This document shows positions 10,728 to 21,064 of a stretch of 64,000 nt of DNA, piece after piece (the first letter of the stretch is position 1; each line of letters begins with the position of its first letter). This stretch comes from Chrysoperla carnea (taxonomy: Eukaryota; Arthropoda; Insecta; Neuroptera; Chrysopidae): positions 73,467,597 through 73,531,596 of the forward strand of contig NC_058341.1 of assembly GCF_905475395.1 (NCBI RefSeq), written 5' to 3'. Position numbers and translations under genes: made by a program. Under the pieces are notes generated by a model. The model ran no database searches and was not told where the DNA came from. It saw nothing but the letters and a program-made list of their open reading frames with translations.

Positions 10728-11213
10728 TTAGTCCCAGATTGGGAATGTGAAACAACCAATGATGCATTAATTAAAACTGCTATAGAGCTAGAGCAGGAAT
10801 CCCACAGACTAGGAATTCTTGTTGCACCAAAAAATATTCCCAAACCTGCTGATGATTTTCCTATAATAGATATGGAAAATTATCTTCCATTAGATTTAGA
10901 TCTAGAATTTAATCTTTCTTCACTAAGCAATATATCTCTTGCGGAGTTGGAACCATTTATAAATTCCACCAACCAAAATTCATCAATATTTGAACCTTCC
11001 ATCGATCAATTCAGGGAATATTCAAATCCATCAACATATGATTCTCCTTTCAACCAATCTAAAGCACTCATATATCAACCATCGAGGCTTTCACATCGTA
11101 AAATATATATAAAAAAAAAAAAACCTGTCTGCAAACCCAATAAACAAGCTACTGACAAGAAGAAAAAATATCGCCAAACAAAAATCAACACTGTTATAGA
11201 TTTAACTAAATAA
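10728..11213 (+). CDS. DLTK-tail gene, right palindrome arm (161 aa exon)
   Basis: After a poly-pyrimidine tract and AACAG an exon opens in frame (LVPDWECETTNDALIK), passes the ATG at 10,872 (MENYLPLDLDLEFN) and ends at VIDLTK-stop. Features in order are an acidic N-terminal helix, leucine-rich 'SLAELEPFINS', a Ser/Asn/Pro-rich middle and a Lys/Arg-rich tail (RHRK-like, KKKKYRQTK). Relatives at 27,370-27,877 and 39,164-39,735 keep the order 'DELEA.L ... basic ... DLT'. The 39,164 relative has a tiny first exon; here a possible counterpart (ATGGAAAATATAACTCAG near 10,638) lacks a GT donor. Function unknown; the composition suggests a nuclear or nucleic-acid-associated protein. Confidence 0.5.
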   Translation, partial: LVPDWECETTNDALIKTAIELEQESHRLGILVAPKNIPKPADDFPIIDMENYLPLDLDLEFNLSSLSNISLAELEPFINSTNQNSSIFEPSIDQFREYSNPSTYDSPFNQSKALIYQPSRLSHRKIYIKKKKPVCKPNKQATDKKKKYRQTKINTVIDLTK

Positions 11214-11496
11214 AAAATGATTTTGAAAAAGAAGCGTTGAAGATGCGGGTATAATTTGAAAAAAAATTTTTCTCATCAATTATTGTTATCTTTTTACAAG
11301 ATTTTGTGATGTTTTCATCAATTTTATAAAATTTACGTCAATTTTTTTTACTTTTTGTGAATTTTTGTATGTTTTTCATAAATTTTATATGTTTTTAATA
11401 AAAATATCATCTAAATAAGGATTTTGTTTTACTTAATAACAACCTCTTTTTTAATTTTTTTAGATTATATTTATTTTAAATAATAGTACAAAATTG

Positions 11497-11872
11497 TTAA
11501 TAATCAATATAATAATTTAAGGTAAGAGGAGAAATTTGTAAATTTTTTTCTATAATGTCAGGATATTCCATTAGCAATTCCAATAAAAATTTCTTCAATA
11601 GTAGATTTTTTTCTTGTTCAATCACTGATGAAATATTTGGACGCCAATTCCCAAATTGTGCTTGTGAGTTTTTCTCCGCCAGGAATTTGTTTCTCACCAT
11701 TTGCATATAACCAGGAATATTTAATGATTCCAATAGTCTGGACAACGCTGGATGTGTCTATTTTTATTAAATATCCGAGAAAATATGAGATCACAATATT
11801 CACATTTAAGCATGTTTATCAAAAAACTGTATCGGTTATGATCTGACTGATGGAGTATCTTGAAATAATTTT
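11497..11872 (-). pseudogene. Zinc-finger gene, truncated copy in right palindrome arm
   Basis: This is the reverse-complement copy of 7,846-8,223. The finger ATG is at 11,813 and the LESLNI segment ends at 11,497. The 5' exon with the NLS-like motif is absent because the palindrome ends at 11,872. The same one-base shift between the finger and LESLNI is present. Confidence 0.5.
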
Positions 11873-11987
11873 ACACTCTAAAAAATTAAATGTAAAATCT
11901 AATATTAAATTTTTAAAATAAAACTAGTAAATAGTTTGATCTAATATTTAAATATTTACTTCCATATACACAAATCCAATCTTTTTT
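11873..11987. other. Junction between palindrome and minus-strand VDLQGF gene
   Basis: The block repeats the outer end of the foldback element (AAAATTAAATGTAAAATCTA and the ACTAGTAAATAGTTT word), then enters the 3' flank of the VDLQGF gene. The corresponding junction in unit B lies near 26,245-26,270 and uses a different breakpoint. Confidence 0.5.
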
Positions 11988-12458
11988 TTATTCTTCATAT
12001 GAATGAAGAATTTTAAAAACATTTACTAACGCACAATTTTTGTTATGGAAAAAACATTTAGTTAATACTTTTTCGTCAATATTATTATATTTTTCTTCAT
12101 TAAATTCCCACAAATTTTCTATGTTGTAAACATTAATATTAAATAAATCCTCACACCATTTCACTTTTTCTTCTCCTTTAACCAAAATTTTACCATACTC
12201 TTCTTTTAGAATATCACCAACAATTTGTCTAACATCCTTGAAATATGCAGTACCACTTTCCCATTTCAGACCATGTTGGTATTTACTAGGCCAGTTATTT
12301 GATGATTGTGATTTTTCATCTAGATATTCCCATTTATAGGGAGGTTTGATTATGAAATGTACTATTTCCTTTCCATTTTTTAGAAGAGCCAACTCTTTTA
12401 ATATAAAATTATTTTTTGTATTTTTGAAACCTTGTAAATCAATTATTAACAAATTCAT
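11988..12458 (-). CDS. VDLQGF-family protein, minus strand, unit A (156 aa, intact)
   Basis: The first ATG after the TATA-like AAGTATATAGG is at 12,458 (MNLLIIDLQGFK). The frame is intact to 11,988. Conserved points are IIDLQGFKN, FILKELALLKNGKEIVHF, WLxxx-type HGLKWESGTAYF, ILVKGEEKVKWCEDLF, YNIENLWEF and the Cys-rich end CFFHNKNCALVNVFKIL. The motif order fits a degenerate DEDD or RNase H-fold nuclease (D-x-Q first motif, late H-x-C-A-x-x-N motif), but activity is not shown. It is transcribed away from the gene at 12,713 with 254 bases between start codons. Copies lie at 26,273 and 35,074 (broken). Confidence 0.65.
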   Translation of the reverse strand: MNLLIIDLQGFKNTKNNFILKELALLKNGKEIVHFIIKPPYKWEYLDEKSQSSNNWPSKYQHGLKWESGTAYFKDVRQIVGDILKEEYGKILVKGEEKVKWCEDLFNINVYNIENLWEFNEEKYNNIDEKVLTKCFFHNKNCALVNVFKILHSYEE

Positions 12459-12712
12459 GTTGTATATTAGAGTGATAAACAAATTAAAATTATAATGCCT
12501 ATATACTTATTGAATGTTTTTAAGCTATTAATAAATTATAAATAATTAACCTTCTTAAGTACCACTTTTTGTTTTCACATATTTTTTTGTATTATATATA
12601 CAAACAAAAATTTTTTTAAACAAATAATGCTCTCTCATCGAAATCGAAAAAAAATAAGATTTTTGTTTTAAAGAATTAGTTCAGTTTTATATTTTGAAAC
12701 GTTAACAACAAG
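12459..12712. promoter_or_regulatory. Bidirectional promoter between VDLQGF and ENGGD genes
   Basis: Start codons of two divergent genes face each other here. The minus-strand gene has AAGTATATAGG about 45-50 bases before its ATG. The plus-strand gene has TTTATATTTTG about 30 bases before its own. The sequence is almost unchanged in unit B (26,743-26,996), with one difference seen in the last 165 bases. In the third set a piggyBac has inserted in this same spacer (35,569). Confidence 0.55.
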
Positions 12713-13656
12713 ATGGAACCAATCCATACTTTTACTTTTGAAGAAAAAATTATGTTAAATAAAAAGATTGATTATCTTTTAAAAAAAAGTTTTCGTATAT
12801 TTTGTAAATATAGAAATATACACACTATATTTTTTGGTGAAACCGATTCGAAATATAATATTCAAAATTCATCAGGATGTCTATTTATTGAAAATGGTGG
12901 TGATCCGACAAAACCGGATATTTTTCAAAAAGAATATTTAGAAACACTATTCTACCAATTAAGACTAAGAAAATATCGTTGCAGGCTTCATCTAAAGTAC
13001 ACTAAAATTAACTCAGATTAGAATATGTTTGATATGATAATATCAATGAATGAAATCCCAAAAAATTTTTAATTTAACACAGGGAAAAAAAAAAAAAAAA
13101 TCAAATTTTTTATAGTTATTATATATTTTTTAAGTGATGTAATACTTTTAGGATGGTGAAGACAACGAAGACAATGATTTAGAAGAGATGGAAATTGAGG
13201 GTAGTGGAGATGATGAATCGGAAGATGAGGAAATTGATGATAGTGCAGATGATGAATTGGAAAATGAGGATAGTGAAGATGATGAAGGTGTAGATGATGA
13301 AAAATAAGAGTTAAAAATAATGTGAGTTTTTAATAATATTTTTACTAAGTAAAAAATAGTATAAGCTAAAAGTTTTTCAAATTTCCTCCTCATTTTAATT
13401 TCCACCATTAAAGTTGTTACACAATGGAAAACAACACACAAAAAATGTCTGCAATTGATATTTTAATTTTATTTCTATTGTTAAATATCTACATGATCTT
13501 CTATAAAATGGATAGGTACTTATGTTGTTAAATAAAAATATTTTTTTTGTATTATAATCAACCTTTGCTAAATTTCATTTTTTTTTTTTTTTACAGCAAC
13601 ATAAATTATAACCAACCTTTGGATTTAGAGTAAGATTTTTTTCATAAATCCAGAGT

Positions 13657-13734
<78 letters not shown>

Positions 13735-14028
13735 TTAAATAATAAAAAAAATTTTTTTTAGCATTGGCAAGTATGAAAATTATACATCACTTATGGAAAT
13801 ATTGAAGAAAAGTCAGGATAATTTAACAAAATTTTAAAGTAAATTTTTTCTCTACTTTTTATAATTTTTTTAATTTTTTATTTTCTTTTGTTTAATAGTA
13901 AAATCATACATGAAGAAACCAAAGGGATTTTGCAAATGGGAGAAGAAATCTTAAAAAGCCTAGACTAAATGCCTTATGCTGTTATCTCACGTCTTAATAA
14001 AAAAAAAATTCCAATGTTTAAATCATAA
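12713..14028 (+). pseudogene. ENGGD-family multi-exon gene, unit A (two premature stops)
   Basis: Exon 1 starts MEPIHTFTFEEKI and holds the family core GCLFIENGGDPTKPDIFQKE. It stops at 13,021 (TAG where the unit B copy has GAG). Further coding pieces flanked by AG/GT borders follow: a highly acidic exon at 13,153-13,306 (DLEEMEIEGSGDDESEDEE), short pieces near 13,600-13,631 and 13,763-13,837, and a last exon at 13,899-14,028. The last piece reads IHEETKGILQMGEEILKSLD and has TAA at 13,966. Its relative at 53,626 lacks this stop and has the same downstream residues (PY..., RL.K), so the exon call is supported. Some exon joins are guesses. Function unknown. Confidence 0.45.
13661..13731. repeat. 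(AT)n microsatellite
   Basis: An uninterrupted AT dinucleotide run of about 70 bases lies inside an intron of the ENGGD-family gene. A shorter run follows at 14,096-14,119. Confidence 0.9.
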
Positions 14029-14080
14029 AGTGTTGTTTTATAATAAAAAAAAGAGCTTTGAATAAATAGGTTTTTTATTT

Positions 14081-14118
<38 letters not shown>

Positions 14119-14173
14119 TCCTTTTTATTTCAGATTATCTTTATTTATTAAATATAAATAATACAAAATATAT

Positions 14174-14410
14174 TTAATAAGATAATAATTTAAAGGTGTA
14201 CAAGTTGTTTGCAAGGTTTTTTCTATAATAGATGGGTGGTTGATAAATAATTCCAATAAGAATTTCTTTAACATTTTTTTCATGAGAAATCATCGATGAA
14301 ATATGTGGATACCAATTTCCAAATTGAACTTGTCCATTTTCCTCGTTTTGAAATTTATTCCTCACCAAATTCATATAACCATTAATATTTAGTGACTCCA
14401 GAATTGAAAT
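14174..14410 (-). pseudogene. Zinc-finger-gene paralogue, C-terminal part only
   Basis: On the minus strand the frame reads ILESLNINGYMNLVRNKFQN, then VQFGNWYPHISSMI and a lysine-rich tail. It matches the C-terminal region of the gene at 7,975 (LESLNIPGYMQMVRNKFL, FGNWRPNISS) with many substitutions. No finger is visible upstream (14,411-14,470 is AT-rich), so it is either the last exon of a spliced gene or a fragment. Confidence 0.5.
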
Positions 14411-14861
14411 TTTTAATTTTATAAACTAAAAACAAAATAAATTTGTATATAATTTTGTGAATTTAAAAACAGAATATATATAGTTATTCAGAGATTCTCC
14501 CTCTATTGATAAAACTTAATAATATGTAAATTATATGTGTTGAACATATACACTTAAAAAAAATACTTATAGGAAGTAGTCATTTTTTATACCTACTTAA
14601 ACACTCAAGGACATCTTATAGAGATAAATAGAAGTTGACTTAGTTAAGCAATGTTACTTACTTGATCAAGCCTCACATAGATCGAAATTACACCATTCAT
14701 TTTTATACCTACTTAAATACTCAAGGACATCTCATAGAGAGAAATTGAAGTTGAGATAACACTTACTAAAAATGAATGATATATCACAGTTAAGAATGTA
14801 AGTTTTGTTTTTTTAATGTAATAGTATACCAATATTTAAAAAATTATTATTTTTTTATTAG
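14411..14861. other. Spacer with a local duplication
   Basis: No gene. A sentence of about 50 bases occurs twice: TTTTATACCTACTTAAA... with CTCAAGGACATCT at 14,587-14,640 and again at 14,700-14,755. The end (TTTTTTTATTAG at 14,850-14,861) is a good splice acceptor for the following gene. Confidence 0.5.
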
Positions 14862-15315
14862 AATCGATGAAAACAAAAGAAAATTTCAAGAATATGAGAG
14901 AGAATTTGTTGTAATATTGGAAAAACTCCGTAATTTTGATACAATGTATGACTATGTTTTATATCATCATCCTCATCTATTTTCAATATTAAGAACTAAT
15001 GGGGATTTTAAATATTATATTAATTTAATTAAAAAATACAACTCCATATTGAAAACAATGAGACAACAAGATCTTGATGACTTGTTAATGCTTTATGCAC
15101 ATTCATATCCTCGAGATAATGATGAAGAAATGTTGTTGTTGTTAGAACCAATTCGAAGACAATCACCTCTATTTTTTGAAAAATATCGTGTTGAGAAATT
15201 GTTTTCAAATAACAGATGTGTTATTAAAAGAAAACGCAAACTCTTTACATCAATTCCACGTTTAAATATTTTCCGTGATTATTCACCAGACAGTGGGATT
15301 AAGGATGAGGATTAA
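14862..15315 (+). CDS. Unknown protein exon, 150 aa
   Basis: The frame opens immediately after a strong acceptor (poly-T then TTAG) with IDENKRKFQEYEREFVVILE and continues to a stop at 15,315. There is no ATG before the internal Met codons, so it is best read as the last exon of a spliced gene. It is helical and charged, has LYHHPHLFSILRTNGDF, a basic patch VIKRKRKLF and an acidic end SPDSGIKDED. No upstream exon was found with certainty. I do not recognise the family. There is no matching copy at the expected position in unit B. Confidence 0.45.
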
Positions 15316-15414
15316 TAAAATAAAAAATTTATTATTTAAAAAAAAATTTATTTAAATGTAATAATTATAATAATGTATTAATTAAATATATAATAATGTA
15401 TTAATTTAATATAT

Positions 15415-15660
15415 AAAAAAGTTTTGACATTGGCCTTGCATTTTTTGAATGTTAGTTTAATGAACTTATGAACTTATGAACTTATGAACTTATGAACTTA
15501 TGAACTTTAGTTCAAACACGTGCGCTAATATTTTACTATTGATGTAAACAAAAATTATATAATCAAAAGCCAATGGTCTGATAAAAAGTTAATAATAAAC
15601 ATAAACTTTCTAGTATTTTAATATTGGTAGTGAAAAAGTATATAAGCAGATAACTTTTGG
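15415..15660. promoter_or_regulatory. Start of unit B with K-gene promoter
   Basis: The match to unit A starts here (GTTTTGACATTGGCCTTGCA). The 8-base ATGAACTT tandem is expanded at 15,460-15,512. The promoter module lies at 15,603-15,649 with TATATAAG. Confidence 0.6.
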
Positions 15661-15729
15661 AAATTATTTTACATTCAACTTTGTCTATATAATTTGGTAT
15701 TTAAAATTCTTTACTAAAAAAAATTCAAC

Positions 15730-15860
15730 ATGTTGAACTTAACAACAATTAAAGTGATAATTAATAAAGAAGTGTTAGAAGAAGTGATAGTGAAAAAACA
15801 AAATGGTAGTACCTATAACATAAGAATTAAAAAATTGGAAAAACCAAACTCAATGAATTA
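15730..15860 (+). pseudogene. K-family gene, unit B (internal deletion)
   Basis: It starts MLNLTTIKVIINKEVLEEV as in unit A but stops at NSMN. An internal deletion then joins to the 3' end (ACTTATTTTATCATTAA), removing the basic helix and the MHWCS motif. Confidence 0.6.
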
Positions 15861-16162
15861 AACCAAACTTATTTTATCATTAATTTTTTTGTTTTTAATG
15901 GTAGTAAGATTTTATATATATATTATTATGGTTGCTGAGAAAAATATTATATAATATGCTTTTAACATTAAAAAAAATGTTTTTTCTTAATAAAAATATA
16001 TAAAATGAATTTACATATTTGTATCATTTAAAATTTTTTTACCTTTCTAATTTGTTTACTTCAAATTAACATTTCTAGTTCATTTACCTTGTGACTATTG
16101 TTTTGGAAATATATTATTAAAATAATTTTAGTAATCATGGTTTATTAAAAAAAAAATAATGA

Positions 16163-16210
16163 TAGACTTTCCAGTATTTTGTTTTTGGTAGGGGAAAAAG
16201 TATATAATAA
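16163..16210 (+). promoter_or_regulatory. Core promoter module, VDLQGF gene, unit B
   Basis: Identical in its key words to 1,273-1,320 (ACTTTCCAGTATTTT, TTGGTAGGGG, TATATAATAAG), about 66 bases before the ATG at 16,276. Confidence 0.6.
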
Positions 16211-16275
16211 GAAAACTTTACAATAAATTTTTGAGTTTTTAAATTTTTTATCAACAAGATAATAGTATTTCCGTC

Positions 16276-16743
16276 ATGAGTAGCACAATTATAGATTTAC
16301 AAGGTTTTAAAGATATGAATAATAAATTTATATTGAAAGAATTGGCAATCTTGAAAAATGGTAAAGAAATACAACATTTTATGGTTAAACCTCCATATGG
16401 ATGGCAGTTTTTTGATAATAAATCACAATCTTCAAATCGATGGTTGAGCAAAAATTTCCATGGAATTGATTGGGAAGATGGATATGCACATTTCAACGAT
16501 GTTCAATTAATTGTTAACGATATTTTAAGAGATTGTGATAATATTTATGTTAAGGGAATTGAGAAAGTAGAGTGGTGTAAGGATTTATTTAATATAAGTG
16601 TAAGCAACATTGAAGATACATGGACTTTTGATGAGGAAGAATATAAAGAGAGTAAAAAGAAAAATTTTCCTAGGTGTATAATCCGTAAAGGAATATGTGC
16701 GATTCAGAATGTATATAGAATAAATAATTATCTACACCTCTAA
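16276..16743 (+). CDS. VDLQGF-family protein, unit B (155 aa, intact)
   Basis: This is the intact plus-strand reference copy. MSSTIIDLQGFKDMNNKF is followed by LKELAILKNGKEIQHFMVKP, PYGWQFFDNK, HGIDWEDGYAHFNDVQLIV, IYVKGIEKVEWCKDLF, NIEDTWTFDEEEY and the CIIRKGICAIQNVYRI end. The start follows the promoter module and no ATG lies between. No signal peptide, so probably nuclear or cytoplasmic. The D-x-Q / K-E / late Cys-Ala-x-x-Asn pattern fits a decayed nuclease fold (inference). AATAAA-like signals follow near 16,773. The ankyrin-like gene starts 188 bases downstream. Confidence 0.65.
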   Translation: MSSTIIDLQGFKDMNNKFILKELAILKNGKEIQHFMVKPPYGWQFFDNKSQSSNRWLSKNFHGIDWEDGYAHFNDVQLIVNDILRDCDNIYVKGIEKVEWCKDLFNISVSNIEDTWTFDEEEYKESKKKNFPRCIIRKGICAIQNVYRINNYLHL

Positions 16744-16931
16744 AAAGATGTACATGGAAGTTTTTTTTATAATAATAAATGTGTATTATTTCATTAAAAC
16801 ATAAATATATGCATGTTATCTTTTAAACATGCTTGAATAAAATGTTTGAATATTATATGGAAAGGAGGGGAGGCTTTTGATGTTATAAAAATCGCATTAT
16901 ATGATTTTAAATGAATAATTTTGCTTAAATC

Positions 16932-17428
16932 ATGATTGGTGACTTAAGAAAGTTAACAATTGACTACTTCAACAATGAACTGTATCAAAATCAATATAGA
17001 ATACATTTAAAGTTTTATGTTGCTGGACTACGATATGATAATCTTGAACTAATAGAATACATTTTAGGAAAATATCCTCTACAGATTTCGATGGTGCCAT
17101 TGAAGTATTTTTAAAAAAGAATAGCTTGCAAAAATACTTACAAGATGGATTAATTGCATGCATTACCTATGGACGAGTTAAAGCATTGGAATCTCTTTTT
17201 AATTCATGCATGGAAAATAACATTGAACTGAACTTTTATCTTTTTTCGAAAAATCTAGATATATGGATATCGTTGTTGAGAAAAATAACATCACCTACGA
17301 ATGAAGAAGGGGAATTCATTAATGTAATCGAAGAAGAGGATGTTTGTGGAAGCAAAGATTGGTCGCCAAGCAATAATGTAAACGACTATTTAAAAATTAA
17401 AGATTTCATAATAAAAAATCTTATGTAA
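16932..17428 (+). pseudogene. Ankyrin-like repeat gene, unit B (internal deletion)
   Basis: Same structure as at 2,038: MIGDLRKLTIDYF, one repeat, then a shared deletion after GKYP that stops the frame at 17,114. A second open stretch at 17,126-17,428 keeps the later repeats and the acidic end (VIEEEDVCGSKDWSPSNN). Because the deletion junction is identical in both units it arose before they duplicated. Confidence 0.55.
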
Positions 17429-17855
17429 TATGTTTTTAACATTCAAAAAAATTTTTCTACCAATTTTTTTTGCAATATGCCATAAGAAAACTATAATGAA
17501 TTTAATTTCAAATGCAATATACATTTTTTATAAAACTACACGAGTAAATCTATTAATCGATATAGATTTGTATATGGAAGTATATAAAACTCTTCTTTAA
17601 GTTTAACCATATTAAAAATGAATTTTTTTTTCTACATTATGAAAATAATCAATTTTTGATAATGTGTGGTAATAATAAATAAAGAAGTATATTGTTTTCG
17701 AATATTTTAATTTATGCTTACGTCTTCTAATTTTTAATTTTGTATACCTCTTAAGAAGTTAAATTTAAAGTTGAAAAATGGGGAGAAGTTAGTTTGATTT
17801 CTTATTTTGAAGGATTAATTTCATATCGTGTTTAGTGAAAGAGAGAATGTAAAAA

Positions 17856-18125
17856 AATGAAGCCCATTCAATTATTTAACGAAAAATCAAATTAAATAAT
17901 TTCGTTCATCGATTATTAACAAAAGTTTATGATATATTGAAAGAAAATCCTGATGTACATACATTAATTTCTTGCGGTGATACATTTGATTATGAACAAC
18001 ATGTTAGTGGTTTTCGATATTATGAAAATGGTGGTGATATTAATCTCCCTGACATTTTCGAAATGGACTATATAAAGATTCTTCTAGAACAATTAAGTGT
18101 GATAGTGTTTAGAGAGCGGTTATAT
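17856..18125 (+). pseudogene. ENGGD-family gene 5' part, unit B (split by insertion)
   Basis: ATG at about 17,856 reads MKPIQLFNEKS and then breaks. A shifted frame reads VHRLLTKVYDILKENPDVHT and the family core YYENGGDINLPDIFEMDY, ending at RERLY. At GAGCGGTTATAT (18,114-18,125) the A/T-rich tail of a LINE begins. The missing rest of the exon is found 3.8 kb downstream at 21,932-22,031, after the same 12 bases. Confidence 0.55.
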
Positions 18126-21064
18126 TTATTTTTTTTTATTTATTTGATTTGCCAATAAATGGCTTATCACTCTTTACATTATAATAAACATAAGTGCTTT
18201 TACAAAATTCAAAATAACAACATATTATTGCTTCAATAGCACAGAAATTTAACAAAAAGACAGAAAATAAAAAGATACTGTGTTTACTACTACTTTTCTC
18301 CTTGATTAGCTCATAAATTTGCTAAACGCTTTTTGATGATTAAATCCAAGTAATCGCATATCGCCCTTATATCCTCTTTACTGTTAACCTCCAGCATAGC
18401 CATCGCATTTTCGTATCCTCTTTGACTGATTCCCTCCCTCTCTTTTCCCTCAGTTCCTTGGCAGTGCTCAATCATGTGCCTTATGGATTCAATGCCCCAT
18501 CCACATAAAACGCAAATTTTTTTCTCCGTTAGTGTTTATTCTTCTGTTTTCCCAACCGAACCTATACATTCTGAAGTTTGCGAGCATTCTTCTTTTGCTT
18601 CTATTTGCTATGTCGATGTACATTGCGCTTCTATCATAATGGTTTAACATCATGAAAAATTCCAAAGAATTTTTTATTTTGGCTTCTGCTAAGGTGTTCA
18701 CTAGGCATAAATCTCTTACTTTACTTTTAATTAATTTTTAAACTCTTTTGTAGCTCCCTTCTTGCATTTCATTTAAATTAAGGCCCAGTTCACAAAGTTT
18801 AGCCTTAATTATGCTGTCCCATTCCCCCTGCCTGCAACTTTTTTGTAATGCTTTATTTGAAAATGCTACTCTAAAGTAAAAGTTGATTGCATGTTGCAGC
18901 ACAAATCCTTCAATGGGCATTACACCTAATTCTAAATCTATTGCGCAATTAGGGGTTGATTTAGATACTCCGAGAAGCTCTTTGTAAAAGTTGTAGGTAA
19001 AAGAAACCAACTCTTTTGAACAACCTTCAATTCCCCAAACTTCTCTTCCATATGTCAGGATCGATGTGATAATAGAGTTGAACATTTTTAATATCAAGCT
19101 TACTGGAAACTGTTCATATTTGTATATAAACTTTCTTAAAATCATAAGTGCTCTACTGGCTTTTGTTATCATCTCAAGTTGTCAAGGCAATCTGGTAAAT
19201 CGTTTATAAACAGAATAAATAAGATGGCAGAAAGCTCACATCCTTGCCGGAGATTTTTATATGTTTTAAAGGTTTCTGTAGCAAAAAATCTATCTATGCG
19301 CACACAACATGTAGTTTCCTTATAAATTGATTTCAATATGCTTATCATATGCGTTGACATTTTTAGTTTTGATAGCTTGTTCCATAAAATGTTTCTGTCA
19401 ATTTTATCAAACGCTTTTTCGAAATCAATGAAGGCGCAATATAGCTTATTTCTTTTAGTCTTTAGTGTTTTATTGATCAGTGTTTTGATGACAAGTAAAT
19501 TATCAATAGCCTCAAACCCACCTCTGAAACCAGCTTGGAATTTACTAATGATGTTTTCGTTTTCAGCCCATTCCTTTATTCTTATCGATAGAATTTTTGT
19601 ATAAATTTTACTTAAACTAGGTGTTAAGGTTATACCTCTGTAATTATCAGGGTTATGTATTTCTCCTTTTCCTTTATATATATTGCAGATTATACCAGTA
19701 ACCCACTTTTGAGGAAACATTTTATTTGTCTGCAATTGATTAAATAAATTTGTCAAAAATTCTATGAAAACAAATGAATATTTTGCTGCTGCGCTCACAA
19801 ATTCATTTATAATTCCATCTAGTCCCCCCGCCTTTCCATTCTTAAGTATGCTTAAGACAAGCATCACATCAGATACGCTTATTTCACGATCGAGGATTAC
19901 ATTACTTTCATTCACTGCTACATCACTTACGTCCATGAAAGCTTCTTGCTCTTCGCCATAGAGATTTTGATAATGCTTAACCCAAGCGTCCGGATCTATG
20001 TCGTTATTATCCATTACTCTCTTCTTGGTTCTTATTAATTCCCATACCCTTTTGTCATTTCTTTCATTCACTGCTTCGTTTACTTTTTCTATAAACAACA
20101 AATCATTATCTGCCTTCTTTGTATTACAAAGTTTTTTATATTCCTTCCTACTCGATAAATAAGCATCTACAAATATCTGTTCCCGATTCCTTCTCATGTC
20201 TCTCAACTTTTGCTTCATTTCAATTTTTTTATTCTTACATTCACAATCGAACCAAACCGGTCGGCCTTTACTAATAGCACCTTTCCTTTTCTTCTCAGTA
20301 ATCTCCATTTCGAATCCCAAATATTCCAACCATTTCTGCATGATATTTATTGCATTATTAATGTCTCCAGCTTCCAAACTTCCTTTCATTCCTCTAAGAT
20401 ATAAATCTGTTTCTAAAGTATTCATCTCATTTACAAAGATATCGGCTCTATTCTTATCCCATTTAAATATTTTTAGCGGCATACCTTTTGGAGGACTTTT
20501 TATACATTTTTCGAATACATTTTTCATCTTAAGTTCTAGTGGAAAATGCTGGGACTCGGATATATCCCCTACCCTCATGTCTACACTACCCCACAGACTA
20601 TTAGACACGACACAGTAGTCTACCACACTTGCACCGTTTTGTGATACAAATGTAAATTCACCTTTATTATCACTTTTAGCCCTACCATTTAACACTACCA
20701 CATCCTGCCCTTTGATGAACTCAAGAAGTTTCTCTCCATACTTATTTGTAATAGTATCTTTGCTACGCCTTTGTGGAATGTTGTCCAATTTAAAACTAAT
20801 ATGATCATTTTTGTCGATTCCAAACAAAATAGTATCCTGATTCCTCCCCATCCTTGCATTCCAGTCACCTCCCATTATTACATCTGAATTTGGATATTTC
20901 TCGGTTGAACGACACATCTCTTCGCTAAGCTTATTGAAGAAGTTAGGGTTCATAAAAGTGGATTGTTCGGGTTGTAAATATACAGTGCCAATTAATAAAT
21001 TCAACTTTCCTTTCTTTAAAACAATCCATAGTACCTCTTAAAAAAATATAAAATTGTAATATAG
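18126..21064 (-). mobile_element. Non-LTR retrotransposon, unit B copy
   Basis: This is the more complete copy of the LINE at 2,837. On the minus strand it runs from a 5'-truncated endonuclease (NLLIGTVYLQPEQSTF, GGDWNARMG) through the RT (21,004-19,169) to the C-terminal domain (19,172-18,738 with YGREVWGIEG; 18,701-18,489) and an A-rich 3' tail at 18,126-18,150. Compared with unit A about 280 bases are deleted at 19,174, which removes the YADD catalytic motif, so the RT is dead. The C-terminal part is also frameshifted near 18,735 and 18,520. Confidence 0.85.

Larger units (their letters stand above)
7846..11872. repeat. Giant near-perfect palindrome, about 2 kb per arm
   Basis: The sequence from about 7,846 to the centre near 9,864 is repeated in reverse complement up to 11,872. 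Arms differ mainly in homopolymer and AT-repeat length: the AT run is 70 bases at 9,627-9,696 and 60 at 10,033-10,092, and an A run is 12 versus 13. Each arm holds part or all of the zinc-finger gene and a whole DLTK-tail gene. Unit B has only one arm (about 24,600-26,245), so the second arm is an addition in unit A, or an assembly artefact. Confidence 0.9.

Noticed and set aside
7846..11872. CRISPR or bacterial origin for the repeats
   Set aside because: No short regular direct repeats with spacers exist. Spliced genes and eukaryotic transposons rule out a prokaryotic source.
13148..13441. Ser-rich minus-strand frame
   Set aside because: It is the antisense of the acidic GAT/GAA-rich exon of the ENGGD-family gene.
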